Source: Bactericera cockerelli
Taxonomy: Eukaryota > Arthropoda > Insecta > Hemiptera > Triozidae
Direction of reading: 5' to 3'
Assembly (NCBI GenBank): GCA_024516035.1
Contig: CM044958.1
Span: 44,608,803-44,672,802 of the forward strand
Length of the DNA stretch: 64,000 nt
The translations under genes and the position numbers were made by a program. Positions 20,266 to 34,565 of this stretch are shown here, in pieces; within the stretch, counting starts at the first letter, position 1; each line of letters starts with the position of its first letter. The notes under the pieces were generated by a model. That model was not told the origin of the DNA. It searched no databases and saw only the letters and a program-made list of their open reading frames with translations.

Positions 20266-23200
20266 CTGGGAATGTATAAAAATTCAATTGGTTTAGTCGA
20301 GAACCACGTATGCTTCGAATGCCTGGAAAAAAAAAACTGTATCAAAAAGTTTGGTGTGCCGATGTCTACTAATTTCGAAATATCTTGTCTATACTTCTTG
20401 CAATAACATTTTAATTTCTTGTACTGGACTCCTTCGGTCTCTGTACTAAATACCTATTTCATTTTACTGTCATATACTATTTTTTTTTTTTTTTAAATGA
20501 ATATTATTATTTATTTCATAAAAAAATATACCTAATATATATATATTTATTTCGCAATCCAATTGCCTTTTTCATATATTTTAAAACAATATTCATCACT
20601 TCTTTTTGTACAAACAACATCATTCTCGTCCAACATACATCCCGAGATCATTGAAATTAATTTCCTTAGTGGCTTTGTAGATATCTTAATGAAACACTTG
20701 AAGAACACAAAATTAATACTAAAATAAATCAAAAAGATTGAGTTTAAAATAAAAAATACTTGAAGAATTTTGAGAGAGAAAATTGAAAATTGCAGCCGAA
20801 CAGGCGCCTGGCTAAAAAAATATAATATGACCCATCAAACAATAACTTACTACTGATAAGGATCTCACCTATGTTGTGAATGCTGATCCCGTCTGTCTGG
20901 TTCTCTTGCTTGTCACACTTCTTCTTTTCCGGGTTCTGATTCCACCAGATCTCCTTCAACTTTTCCAGTTTCCTCTTGTTCAGGAGGAGCAGAATGCTGA
21001 AATCCAAACCACAAGAGGATGTGAATACATTACAGGAGATTTCGATTAAACCAGTAGCCCGTTACAGAAGCACTCTCCACAGAAGGAGATTTAGAGAGTG
21101 TGTCTGGAACAGGGCATAGATCTCCAGTTAGCTCTTACCATTAGCCCGTTACAGAAACACGCTCCACTCTTAAAATCGTGACAGTTAAAAGGGAGATTTA
21201 GAGATTGTGTCTGGAACAGGGCAAAGATCTCCAGTTACCTCTTGTTCAGGAGGAGCAGAATTCTCAAATCCAAACAATACAACTGTTATGCTACAAGAGG
21301 TGATGGGATGTTGCGGATGAAGGGTTTAAAATCTGTTTTTCACAGAACAAGTTGATAACGTTTTTGGGTATTATACCCATTTGAAACAGGTCTCTACCCG
21401 TTTGAAAAGGGAATGAAACACTTTTTGAACTTTTTATAACAAAAATAGGTTTGTACCCATGTGCCAAGTGGGTAGAATTTTTTTTATTTCATTTAATGAC
21501 GAAAACATGTTTCTGTGCACATGCAAAGGGAGCAGAATCTTTCCGACCTTTCATAGCATAGTGTATTTCCGCCCTCAGTAGCTTGATCGATGAGGTGGCG
21601 GACTTGTAACCTTGAGGTCAGTAGTTCAAGTCCCAGTTTCAGCGTGAATTTATTAGAGCGAGTTTGAGTAGTTGTGATATCACGATAGTGATTAACACAA
21701 ATATGATAACTTTTTTAGTATAGTGTATTTACTCACGCGTTATTAAACTGATCTTTCAGGGGTGACCCCTGTTGCACAGCAATGGCGTACGGCTTCCTAG
21801 AAAACTCATCGCCCACCATTTGCAGATCACAGTTGGTCATCACCAAGTATCGAATATCTGTTGCGTCTCCTGAAAATGATTGCAAATCATCATATATGTA
21901 TTAGAGAAAATTTCATATGCTTAATTCTTCGGCTTAAGAAAAGTACCAACACTGTCGAGAAAGTAGTCACATCAAAATGTTTTAATGTGTGTTGAACTAT
22001 TCTTTAAACCACAGGCATAAGAGGGATTGCAACGCATTTTTATTTTATTTTATTAAAAAGTATTTAGGCCCTCGTACTAGAAAGCACTCTCACTCTCATA
22101 ATCCTCAAACGTTTCTTTATTAAACCGACACACAACGCACTCTTAATTTGAACGCAATACCTAATCAGACTGCGTTGTGTAACGTTTGTAAGGAAGATTT
22201 GAGGATTATGAGAGTGAAAGTGCTTTCTGAAACGAGTGTCAGGTGTCCACACTTACCCAGATATCCAAACCCTTCACTGGAGGACTTGGATTCCCTGACT
22301 CTCAGCTACTCAAGTATCTGCACTTTACCCAGGTGTCCACACTTACCCAGATATCCAAATCCTTCACTGGAGGACTTGGATTCCCTGACTCTCAGCTACT
22401 CAAGTATCTGCACTTTACCCAGGTGTCCACACTTACCCAGATATCCAAACCCTTCACTGGAGGACTTGGATTCACTGGCTCTGTGCTACTCAAGTTTCCA
22501 CACTTACCCAGATATCCAAACCCTTCACTGGAGGACTTGGATTTCCTGACTCTCTGCTACTCAAGTGTCAACACTTACGCAGATATCCAAACCCTTCACT
22601 GGAAGACTTGGATTCACTGACTCTCTGCTACTCAAGTTTCCACACTCACCCAGATATCCAAACCCTTCACTGGAGGACTTGGATTCACTGACTCTCTGCT
22701 ACTCAAGTATCTACACTTACCCAGATATCCAAACCCTTCACTGGAAGACTTGGATTCACTGACTCTCTGCTACTCAAGTGTCTACACTTACCCAGGTGTC
22801 CACACTTACCCAGGTGTCCACACTTACCCAGATATCCAAACCCTTCACTGGAGGACTTGGATCCCTGACTCTCTGCTAGTGTCCACACTTACCCAGATAT
22901 CCAAACCCTTCACTAGAGGACTTGGATTCCCTGACTCTGTGCTACTCAAGTGTCTACACTTACCCAGATATCCAAACCCTTCACTGGAGGACTTGGATTC
23001 CCTGACTCTGTGCTACTCAAGTGTGCACACTTACCCAGATATCCAAACCCTTCACTGGAGGACTTGGATTCCCTGACTCTGTGCTACTCAAGTGTCTAAA
23101 CTTACCCAGATATCCAAACCCTTCACTGGAGGACTTGGATTCCCTGACTCTCAGCTACTCAAGTGTCCACACTTACCCAGGTGTCCACACTTACCCAGAT

Positions 23201-26200
23201 ATCCAAACCCTTCACTGGAAGACTTGGATTCCCTGACTCTCAGCTACTCAAGTGTCCACACTTACCCAGATATCCAAACCCTTCACTGGAGGACTTGGAT
23301 TCACTGACTCTCAGCTACTCAAGTGTCCACACTTACCCAGATATCCAAACCCTTCACTGGAGGACTTGGATTCCCTGACTCTCTGCTACTCAAGTGTCTA
23401 CACTTACCCAGGTGTCCACACTTACCCAGATATCCAAATCCTTCACGGGAGGACTTGGATTCCTTGACTCTCTGCTACTCAAATATCTACACTTACCCAG
23501 ATATCCAAACCCTTCACTGGAGGACTTGGATTCCCTGACTCTCAGCTACTCAAGTGTCCACACTTACCCAGGTGTCCACACTTACCCAGATATCCAAACC
23601 CTTCACTGGAGGACTTGGATTCCCTGACTCTCTGCTACTCAAGTGTCTACACTTACCCAGGTGTCCACACTTACCCAGATATCCAAACCCTTCACTGGAG
23701 GACTTGGATTCCCTGACTCTCAGCTACTCAAGTGTCTACACTTACCCAGGTGTCCACACTTACCCAGATATCCAAACCCTTCACTGGAGGACTTGGATTC
23801 CCTGACCCTCTGCACCGCCTCGTCCAGTGTGTTGGGAAGCTTAGCCTCCTTCATGGCCTGCCACATCTTGGTGTACTTGTCACTCACAGGATAGTCCCAC
23901 ACTGCGAGCTTGGCCCTCTCCACGTCACTCAGGCTGTCGTTCAGACTCATGTCTTTCCAAATCCTGGGAACAAATGATAATATCGCCTTATTTATACTGC
24001 CCGAATAGGACAATTATTAAAGTCCCATTATTCCAGCAGTAAGCTCAAGACACATTATTATGTGGTAAAAATCCCAAATGGGAGGATAAATTGTCATGTC
24101 CCAGCTGGGTTTCGAACCCACGACTTCTGGAATCTCTGGATTCATAGAGTGCCGCCTTTACCACTGAGCTACCGGGACAGACTATTTATAATATCATATT
24201 CGCCGGGAACGGGATGAGAGTTTGTGGCACAAGTGTGTAAATTTGACTAGAGAAAAACAATTAAAATTTATTATTTTAACGGACTGCTACAATATTGTAG
24301 TTGCCTTTCGGACACAGCATTAAAATCAATCAAAACATGGTCAATAATACTTATAATAGTGATTGAAAATTTAACAGGGTTACACAATACACATCTTCTG
24401 ATTATTGACTCAGTTCGTCTCATGCTCATAAGGTGTTGCGTTGAGTTAACTCATAGTGAGTTGGTTCCTTTTAACTTTATCATTTAAATTTTTTATACAT
24501 TCTATTCACGTCATGTCCTACAAAGTTTTTCCTTTAGGCAATCCAGAGAGAAGACTAAACTTGCAGCATTACCTCTCTGGATTGCTAGAGACAATCTTTG
24601 AGTGAGAAAAATATCCACTCTCGTCACTTGGACCAACATGTTGCTTATTTTTTGGAAGATTTTTTTTTTGTATGTCCGGGCAGGTCTAGAACTTGCCTTG
24701 TCAATTCATTCATTGAAAGATTAATATAAGATTCAAACAGAGCGACCTTAAGTCAAACTGTTTTTTGAGCAATTTTGATCTTTTTGTGATTTTACAATTT
24801 TGATCTTTTTTTTTACATTTATAAGTCTACATTGGATACCAGATTGCAAGTAGTACCTACAACCTCAGACTCATCAATTACTGACAGTAACAAACTCACT
24901 CGTAGAACCTGCCCTCTATGTCTGCCATGCGCTGGAAGTAGGTCATGGCCGCAGAGCCGTTGAGAGGGGCGTACTGGATCTTGTACTGCTTGGACAGATC
25001 GTCCAGAGACTCGATGGGCGTGTCCAGACGGGAGACAGTGAGGAAAGCCGCCAGATTGGCGGTGTAGGAGGCGATGATGATGAAACCGAAGAGCCACCAA
25101 GTTGCGGCCACCAGACGGCCGGACAGATTCTTGGGAGCCTCCCCACCACCTGTGTAGGAAGAGGTGGAGGAGTGAAGACTGAAGATAGAATTTCATGGAG
25201 GTTATATTGAAAATATGCTTGCATGCAGGCATATTTTATACCTTATGCAAAGAGTATGCTTTCCAAAGTGCAATGCTATTTGAATTCAGTTCGACAATTC
25301 TTCAATTGAAATCAGTTTGACATGATTAATTTAACCCCACATTTCTTTTTTTTTTTTTTTTTTTTTTTTTTAATAAATTTACGGAACAATGTTCCATTTT
25401 ATTACATTAATAAAATTACAAAAAATTACAAACAAATAAGTCGTTATTTAAATTAAAAATATCAATAAAATTAAAATTAAAAAATAGTTTTAACAATATC
25501 CTTAACATTACTTTGGAACAAATCGAAGTCTCCACCTATTCTATTCCCTAACGATTGAATTCTATTCATAGGGGAATATTCCCCTATATTCGTTCTATGT
25601 TGTTTCAGACTAAAAATATCATTAGATCTTGTTGGCCTTGTTTTGACTTTAAAATTGATCTTACCAAGTAATTCAGGAGAATAAATTTCATTTTTTAAAA
25701 GTTTTATAAGGAAGGTTAAATCGTTTATTTCCCTTCGTTTTAAAAGGCTAATAATTTCCTGATTACCCATTATATAATCATAGTTATGATCAAGTATCTG
25801 GGTGTTACATTTATAAGCGAGCATTCTGAGGAATTTTCTCTGCACACTCTCAATAGATTTTATATGTGTTAGGTACTGTGGTGACCATACAACTGAACAA
25901 TATTCTAAACGAGATCTAACATAAGCATAGTACATTATTTTTAAAGTTGATGGGCATTTGAAGTCAGTTGTATGTCTATATAATAATCCTAACATTTGTA
26001 GAGATTTATTTCTAATCTGTTTGAAGTGTGCATTGAATTTCAGGTTATTCTGGAATATAACACCAAGATCTTTGATTTCGCTAATCCTATCTAATAAAAC
26101 ACTATTTATACTATAATTAGTTACATATGGATGGTGAATGGTATGGTAAGTCATGACCTTACATTTCTTAATATTAAGTTCCATAAGATTCTCACTACAC

Positions 26201-29200
26201 CACTGGTGGAGACGGTTGATTGTTTCCTGTAGTACAGAAGCATCGTCCGGGCCTGTAACTCTCTTAGCAATTTTTAAATCGTCAGCGAAAAGCCATGCTC
26301 TGACACCATCCGGTATAACTGACACTATATCGTTAATGAAGCATAAAAATAAAATTCCACTGAGGTGCCCCCCTTGAATACATCCTGATTGTACATCAAT
26401 TGAATCGGAATACACGCATTTATTAGTACGTAATTTTTCAGGATCCGCATCTTTTATTTTTACTATTTGTTTTCTACCTTTGTGAAAACTCTCCATCCAG
26501 TTGAGGAGAGACCCCATTATTCCAATAGATTTTAATTTAGATATCAAGATGTTATGTGGAATTTTATCGAAACATTTTGAGAAATCTGTGTATATTACAT
26601 CTACTTGATCACCACGCGAGTCTAATACAGATGTAATGTATTCCGTAAACGATACGAGATTAGTAGACGTTGAACGTTTGCTCATAAATCCGTGTTGGTG
26701 GTCAGAGACGAGAGATGATAAGATGGGATAAAGTTGTTTAGACACGAGATTTTCAAAAAGTTTCGGTATTATTGAGGCTATATTGACTGGTCTATATTCT
26801 GTAATTTGATCTTTATTTCCTGATTGTTTGTATATTGGAGTTAAAAATGAAATTTTCCATCTGTCGGGAAATGTACCTAAATCTATGGATGTTTGGAAAA
26901 TGAGAGTTAAAGGACCGGCTAACGCCTCTGCACAATGTTTAAAAACTAAAGGGGAGATTTCATCTGGACCTCTACAAGCATGGGTAGGTAATTTATTAAG
27001 TAGTTGAAGAACCTGATCTACTTTAAACGTTAAATTATTAATTGATATTTGTGTGTTGTACAAATGATCAAGATCTTGTTTAGGACAGTTTATTGGAGAA
27101 TACTGCTTTTCAAAAAATTTGGCAAATAAGTTGGCTGTAGTTTGCGATGTTTTAGATGTTAAATTTTCAAAGTTCATTACTGCAGGAATATTTGAATTTT
27201 CTTTCTTACTTGCTATAAAGTCCCATATTACTTCCGAGAAATTTCTAATATTAGAAATCGGAAGTATTGTGTTCGTTTTTGTAAAAAAAAATATTTTTTT
27301 GCTCCGATTTCAATTTTTTTCATATTTCTGGACGTTTCATAACCTCCTGAGCAAATTTGGTTTTGTGTCCGTCTGTCGGTCTGTCTGTCTGTCTGTCTGT
27401 CTGTTAAAACGATTCCTTGTAACGCGCAAATCTCGGAAACTACTCGACCGATTTTGATGAAAGTTTGTAAACATCTAGGAGACATTCTGTAGATGGTCCC
27501 ATTTTAAATTCATCGAATTCGTACTAGCGGCTCTGGGTGAAAGAGACCATGCGCCTGACCTCTAACTTTTTACTTAAATGCTTATATCTCGTGAACGGTA
27601 CACCCGATTTTGATGAAATTTTGTATGTATATGCATATTAATGTTTTACACAGGCTTTTTATATTTTCTTTTTAATTAATTATAATTTGACTCTGATATT
27701 TAAGAAAATCCGAAATTTTGGACAATAAAGTCAAAAAATAAGAACCACGACTTGCCGATACAGAATTTTTTGTAGAATCTAGAATGTAGAAAAAATGGTT
27801 TTCTATCATATAAAACAAATTTGAAGAAAATCGGTTCAGCCGTTTCGGAGATACAAGTAATTTAGTATAAAAACTCAAAATTCGCACTTGTACACAATGT
27901 GAAACAATCACGAGGAAGTATTGTGTCCATAATTGGCAGTGTTTTTTTTTAGGTTCTTCTGAAATATTTTTTTCCATTTTTTGTAAGTATGATTTATAGT
28001 CAGCAGATGAAACCTCTTTACAAGTTGCCCTTAGTAAGGAAAATTTATTATAAAGAGAAGCATGTCGAAAACGTTTATATTCTAAATGTGCCTTTTTTTT
28101 ATCTAGAGTCAACTGTTTTAATTGAGTACTGAACCAAGCTGGAAATTTTGGTGGTTTAAGTTTTTTAGTTGGTATGAACAAATCTATTCCTTCATTTAAA
28201 ATCAAATAAAAGGATTCTATCAATTCATCTAAATTCAAAGTAACATTGAAATAATCATCACTATTAAACTTTTCCATATAAAATGAACAAAGTTTTGGAT
28301 AATCTCCAGATTTATAATCTCTAATTGTTGTTTCCTCTTCACTTACAACCTTCTTACACTTAGTTTTATTATTAACATTTAAAATATCAATTAATAGTGG
28401 TGGATGGTGAGGATCAATTTTTAATATTTCATCTTCACTCTTTTGGACGTGAATAAATTTTGCATTATTAGTAAATACTAGGTCCAATATAACATTATTT
28501 TCGTTAAGTATGAAATTATGTTGAGACAAAGCATGAAATCCCATATTAGAGATAAGATTCTCAGCGTTTTCATTATTTGCTATTAAAGAAGGTTGACATG
28601 TGTCTGGATTCCAAGATATACATGGTAGATTATAATCACCAGTAAGCAGAATTATAGATTTAGGATTTTTTATTAGAACTAATTCAATAAGATCATAATA
28701 TTCCGTATATAATTTATTGGAACTATTTGGAGGTATATAGACTGTGCTAAGAATGAACTGCTTACTTTTGATTTTAACCTTTACAAACAAAAAATCAAGT
28801 TCACTATCAGAATTTATTTTCATTAAAGATGATTTGTACTGTCTATCTATTGAGATCAAGACCCCTCCACCCCTCTCCACCCCAGAAATATCACGATCGC
28901 ATCTATAAACCTCGTAATTGTTAAGACCTAATTCTGAAGTTAATATCGTTTTATTCAACCATGTTTCTGTAAATATGAGTATACTATAATAACAAGTAGG
29001 TATCATGGTATTTAGTTGCCTAATCTTGGTTCTTATTCCTCTGACATTCTGGTAGTAGATCGAGGGGGCGAGTTCTCCATCCCTATTAGATTTAGGGTGA
29101 GTCAATGTTATTAAATTAGTATTTACTGTTTTATATTTGTAAGGCCTTTTTTGTGAAAATCCCTAGTTACGATTCTATTATCTCCAGGAGTTATGGTAGA

Positions 29201-32200
29201 TATTGGGCTAATTATTCTATTTTCAGCAGGAGTTTTTGACAAAGTTGGACTACAGGACGATTGGTTAGCTAAAGAAACATGGGATATATTTGTGATATGG
29301 TAAAAATCTGGTTTATTACGAATAATATCCTGAACATGATCTGGTATGTTAGGTGTTTCCAAAAGAGATTCACTGATATTTTCGTTTCCCATTTTGTGTG
29401 TCTCATTAATCAGACTTGGAAACATTTGATCATAATTAGGACAATCTGGAGAGAAGGTAGATTCTTCTAAGCTTAAGTCAATAAAGTCAGGTTGTGATAG
29501 ATCAATCAGGTCTACATAATCATCTTGAGGTGTCTGTATTTTTGGAAGTAACTTATCAGAAAAATATTTAAAAATACTGTTTTTGATTTTATTACTGAGC
29601 TTTTCTTTCCCTCGTTTGTTAAAATGCAATCCATCATAAGAGTAGTCTTTGGTTTTGAGGAATTGAGATGGATTTATAAATGAAACATTTTTATTATTGA
29701 AAGTGTTCAGTACATAGTTTCTAATCTTGGTATTTAATTTATTTATATGATGTGGTTTTTGCTCTGTGGAACATAATTTAAGAATAATATTAAGTGTCAT
29801 TCATTATATTACAATAATGATCAAAATCAATTTTAATCTCAGGTGTGCTTTACAATACGCCGTAAATCGGATTTCTACAAAATTTGTCAAACTTATGGTT
29901 TTGCTGTTGGCTAAGGGTGACATTATGAAACAGGATTAAAGTCAAACTAATCCTGCCACGCCTTCAAGTCGGAGTTTTCAACCAATCTCAGTGCACTATT
30001 AGCCCGAGTTAAGCAATAATCCACTTAAATCTAATCCAGTTTTTAATTCGGCCCTAAGTATGGATTAACCAAAGGCATTACAGTGCATTGGTAGTCAAGT
30101 AGTTAACGTGCTAGTCTGGTGATCCAGGTGCTGTAGGGATCCGTTGGTTTGAATCCCACCCAGTGCATGAACTTTTCCTCATTAATTTGAGTTTGTGACC
30201 ACATAATAATAAGACTCTCAGGGTTAGGAGGTAGAAAATGCTTTGAGCATTGACCTTGCCTGGTGGTTACCTTCCACAAAAGACTTTTATTTTTATTATT
30301 ATTACCTTGAGGAGTGAGTGACGTCATGCAGAACCAGAGACACTCCTTCAGGTTGAATTCCCGTTTCTCTTCGTCATCCCGGTACTTCTCCCTGTTGTTC
30401 TGGTAGCTGTACGGACTCCACCGGTCGAACAACCACATGAGAACACTGCAAATAGAATGGAAGGTTCCAGTTCCATTGGTTCAAAGAATTTCCTTCAGCC
30501 AGGTCCGCACTTGTGCCCTTTCATGATGCATGGAAAAGGGACCTGTAGGCATGCGCTATTGTATGCCTCTTTTGAGTTTCAAGAATATGTTATGCGAGAG
30601 ACACGCGCAAAATCTATCTATCTATCTACCTTTTATTAGATTATAGTGGTGCATGTCAACATCTATGGTCAATTGGTCATACACACCACTTTAGCTGTTG
30701 TAAAGCTACATGAGATCTAAGAGATGAGTCTCTTTCAAAAATGGCATAAGTTTTTCTTGTTTGTGTACTAGTAGCTGTGATATTGTGGTTAGTAATTGTA
30801 GTTTTATTTTGATGTGATATTTTCTGCATTCGTCAAGAATATGGTGTACAGTTAGTTTTTGGTTGCAAGTGTCACAGGTGGGTGGGGCTGATTCATGAGG
30901 TAGCTATGAGTCAAGTTAGTATGGCTAAGTCGGAGTCTTGTGATGGCTACTTGTTGGTGACGGTTAGCTCGGCAGGGAGAACAGTGGTTTTGACATTTTT
31001 CTTTATTACTAGTAGTTTGTTATTTAGCTCAGATAGCCATTTTAGTCTCCATTTTTGTACACGAGCAAAATGCATGCGTTAACGATGATACTCTTTAGTT
31101 GAAGGTAAACACCAGGAGAGGTTAATTTTCAAAGTATTTCCTACGACCTAACCCTCATTGAGGAGGGGGAAAGCGCTCAATGTAAAGAAGAAAAAATTAA
31201 TTTGTTATTGTTGTGATTTCCTCTGACTTACCATCCAAAATGGCCGATTTTATGAGACAGGTTCTTTACCCATGAGATATACATACATGATGAGTTCTCC
31301 AATACTTCCTTTATGGAAATATCACTAAAGGAGTTGTTTCCCAACAAGTTGATAGATTGTGGGGAAACAACTTCTTTTGTGGAGGTTTTGGGTAAATAGT
31401 TTTATTATAACTCGTATTTCTGGCCCTACCCAGGCTGGGTGAGGATAATGTGGGTAGCTGGTACAGTTCCCAGCCAATGGAGGGTAAAACCCCCGTCCTA
31501 ATCCAGGACGTTAAATCAAATAGAATCGTTGGCGTTAGGAAGGGCATCCAGCCGTAAAAATGTGCCAAAACCAACCAACCTCAACCATGAGGTTGAACAA
31601 CGTCGACCTTGCTTAAGCGGGATAAGACATTTTTTTTTTGCCTTGTTTATATTATTAATATTGTCTATTTTTATATTTACCATTATTTGTCTGTATATAT
31701 ATGTTCTTCCTACTAATAAAGAGTTTCTAAATAAATAAATAAGACAGAGTGAAAGAAGAAGAAGATACCTATTTACCATTATTTGTCTTATATGTTCTTC
31801 CTACTAATAAAGAGTTTCTAAATAAATAAATAAATAAATAAGACAGAGTAAAAGAAGAAGAAGATACCTCGTGAAGAAGTAAGCGGCCAGGATGCAGAGC
31901 CACACCTCACTCTCGAGCACCGTCAGGAACTTGAACAGGGAGGTGGGCGTCTTGGGCTTCTTCATGAGGATGGTGATGCCCACTAGGTCGTAGTAGGGCA
32001 CCGTGAAGTCTACCACGTTCTCCCTCTCCGCCATCACGGACATGGAGCCCAGCGCTATGTCCGCCCTCTGGAAATAGTCAAATAGTCATGTCAATTTAGC
32101 GCGTGATCAGTGGTTCAGCCTGCCCTCTGGAAATGGTCATGGCAATTTAGCGCGCGATTAGCTCAGTGGTTAAGAATTCAGCCCAGGAAAACTTCAAACT

Positions 32201-34519
32201 GTTCCTGAGAAAATATTTTATGTCCGCCCTCTGGAAATGGTGATGTCAATTTAGCGCGCGATTAGCTCAGTGGTTAAGAATTCAGCCCAGGAAAACTTCA
32301 AAGCATTATTCCTGAAAAAAACGTGTCTAGAAAATATTTTTGCATTTTAAAAACGTTGCAAGACCATGTTTAACCTGTAAGTACACGCGCTAAAAATCCG
32401 AACGTCTGTACACCCGCGATGAAAAAAATTCTCACACCTGGTTTTGCTTTGTATTTCGCTCTGCTTGAAGAATTATGTAATATTTTTAAGATACATTAAG
32501 TTGACTAATGTTTTTAAACTATATTTAAAGTAGTTTTCGCAACTTTTTTTCCAAATGGTTGCAGTTCGAACCCCTGATTTGACAATTTTCTTATTTTCCA
32601 AAATTTGTTCATCGTTAGCCATACTGACATAAGTTTTTAGGGCAATTCACAGTATATCTTATAATCAAGAATATTATGTTATTATATTTGTTTAGGTACT
32701 TCTAAAAGCTAAAAAGAGAAACGATAAAAATATAAATATGTACTTAGATTATACCAGGAGGTAGGTAGGTCGGTAGGTAGGTAGGTAGGTACACATTATA
32801 ATAGGTGGAGAAAGATTACAAAGAATACTAAATATTTCAGTATCTAGCAAAAAATGTGTAGGGAGGTACCTAACTACCAAATATTATTACAAATAAATTT
32901 TATTAATGTTAGTTAAAAATTAACTAACAAGTTAAAAATCATTATAATAATTATTATAACAATAGTGAACAATCACAAATTAGGTAGGTAAACACACTAA
33001 TTTTCTTTAAAAAAATATATTTTTTTCATTTAAAACAATTGTTATTATTATATTAATTAATTATTAAAACTAATTATTATAAATATTTAATAATAATAAT
33101 AATGCTTTTTTTTGTGTTATTATGTCACAATTTTAGTGGGTAGCGCAGAATCATAGGACTTTACCACATTTTTTTTTTAATGTATAGGTATTTATTTTAG
33201 TTTTTCATTACAATTTTTGTGGCTCTCTCCCTAAGGAATTCTTCTAAGGAATACATTAATTTACAATATCTTGTATTATTTTTTTGCCTAAGATTCTGCC
33301 ACTGGTTGCTGCTTCACATTAAACCAGCTAATTTTTCCTCACGAGGTATGAGTGGACCCCGAACATCCAAGTACAGAGCAGAAAAAATCCTCCCCCGCTG
33401 GGAATCGAACCCAGGTCACCATGTGTGCAATGCCTAGCGCGCTAACTCGCTCTGCCACAGTGACTACTATAAATATTTAATTAAATTAAACTAAACAGTT
33501 AGTAACAGAAAAAAAAAAACTCTCAAAAAAAAAGTTACGTCTGTACACGCGCGATGAAAAAAATTCTCACATTTCAGACCGATCTGAACTTTTCGCCACG
33601 TCACGGGCAACAGAAATTGAAAATACCTCAAGGGACTGTGGATACATCTAGATAAACATATTATCAACAGCTACTCCAGGTCCCTACAGGTTAGGACCAA
33701 TATTGATCAAGATCTAGCGTTTTTGCCGAGCGTGTGAGAGTTTTTCCCTATGTGCGTGTACTCACGGGTTAATCAAAATTGAAGTGAGCATTTAAAAAAA
33801 TATTCAAATGTTTATAGTCTTGGAAAAATATGGAGAAAATATTATACTTAAAAACTTTTTTTTCATAATGCTTGATTTACACTCGTGATTAACTCAGTGG
33901 TTAAGCACTCGTTTTCCATGCGGAAGGCCCCGGATTTGATCCCCCGAGCCGAAAAAAAAAATTGTATTCTAAATTTGGTAACAGTTGTTTATAAGGGATA
34001 CCTTCTGGTGCACTCGTGTTGACCCACGTATTGTGTCAAGCTACAATGCAGCTTCTGTTTCATGGCTACAAAATAAAAAGTCTGTGAAACACCCATTAAA
34101 TTTTTTTAAAAAATATCTAGGACAAAAAATTCAAGAACAACACGAGTACAAAAGTGTTTTTAAATGGTAAACAAAACCCTCTCGCCACCGTCGATGGCAT
34201 GTTGAATACACCGGTTCCCTTCAGAACACCGAAGTTAAGCGACATCCAGCGAGGTTAAGACTTGGATGGGTGACCATTCAAATTCTAATTCTCGTGACGC
34301 TGGCTTTTCCCGGCCCCACTCAGGCTGGGTGAGGTCAATGTGAGTAGCAGGTTTGTGAGTTTCCTGCGAATGGAGGGTAAAACCCCCGTCGTGATATGAC
34401 CATGGCAGTTGAAAGCGACGTTAAAACCCACTAAAAAAAAAAAAAAAAAAAAAAACCTTCTCGCTGGCTCACAGAAATTACCTACTCCAGCGGTGTTGTT
34501 TGATGCAGAATTTCCCAAC

Positions 34520-34565
<46 letters not shown>

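Larger units (their letters stand above)
25349..29850 (-). mobile_element. LINE of the CR1/Jockey type in Ir25a intron 11
   Basis: A 3' poly(A) (poly(T) at 25349-25372 on the plus strand), a reverse-transcriptase ORF, an endonuclease ORF and an esterase-like ORF occur in that order from left to right, that is 3' to 5'. It runs in the same direction as the host gene. About 0.7 kb of another repeat splits the pol gene, so this copy is dead. The 5' end is uncertain. Confidence 0.88.

Noticed and set aside
22243..23763. CRISPR array
   Set aside because: The units are contiguous near-identical repeats with no unique spacers, in a eukaryotic gene, and explained by exon 13.
22148..23977. Many overlapping plus-strand ORFs with PSLEDLDSL or [13 protein letters not shown] repeats
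   Set aside because: Shadows of the 71-bp exon-13 donor array; the coding strand is minus.
34195..34290. 5S ribosomal RNA gene
   Set aside because: The 5S-like part is diverged and fused to a SINE body with poly(A); the same fusion occurs at 50.6 kb.
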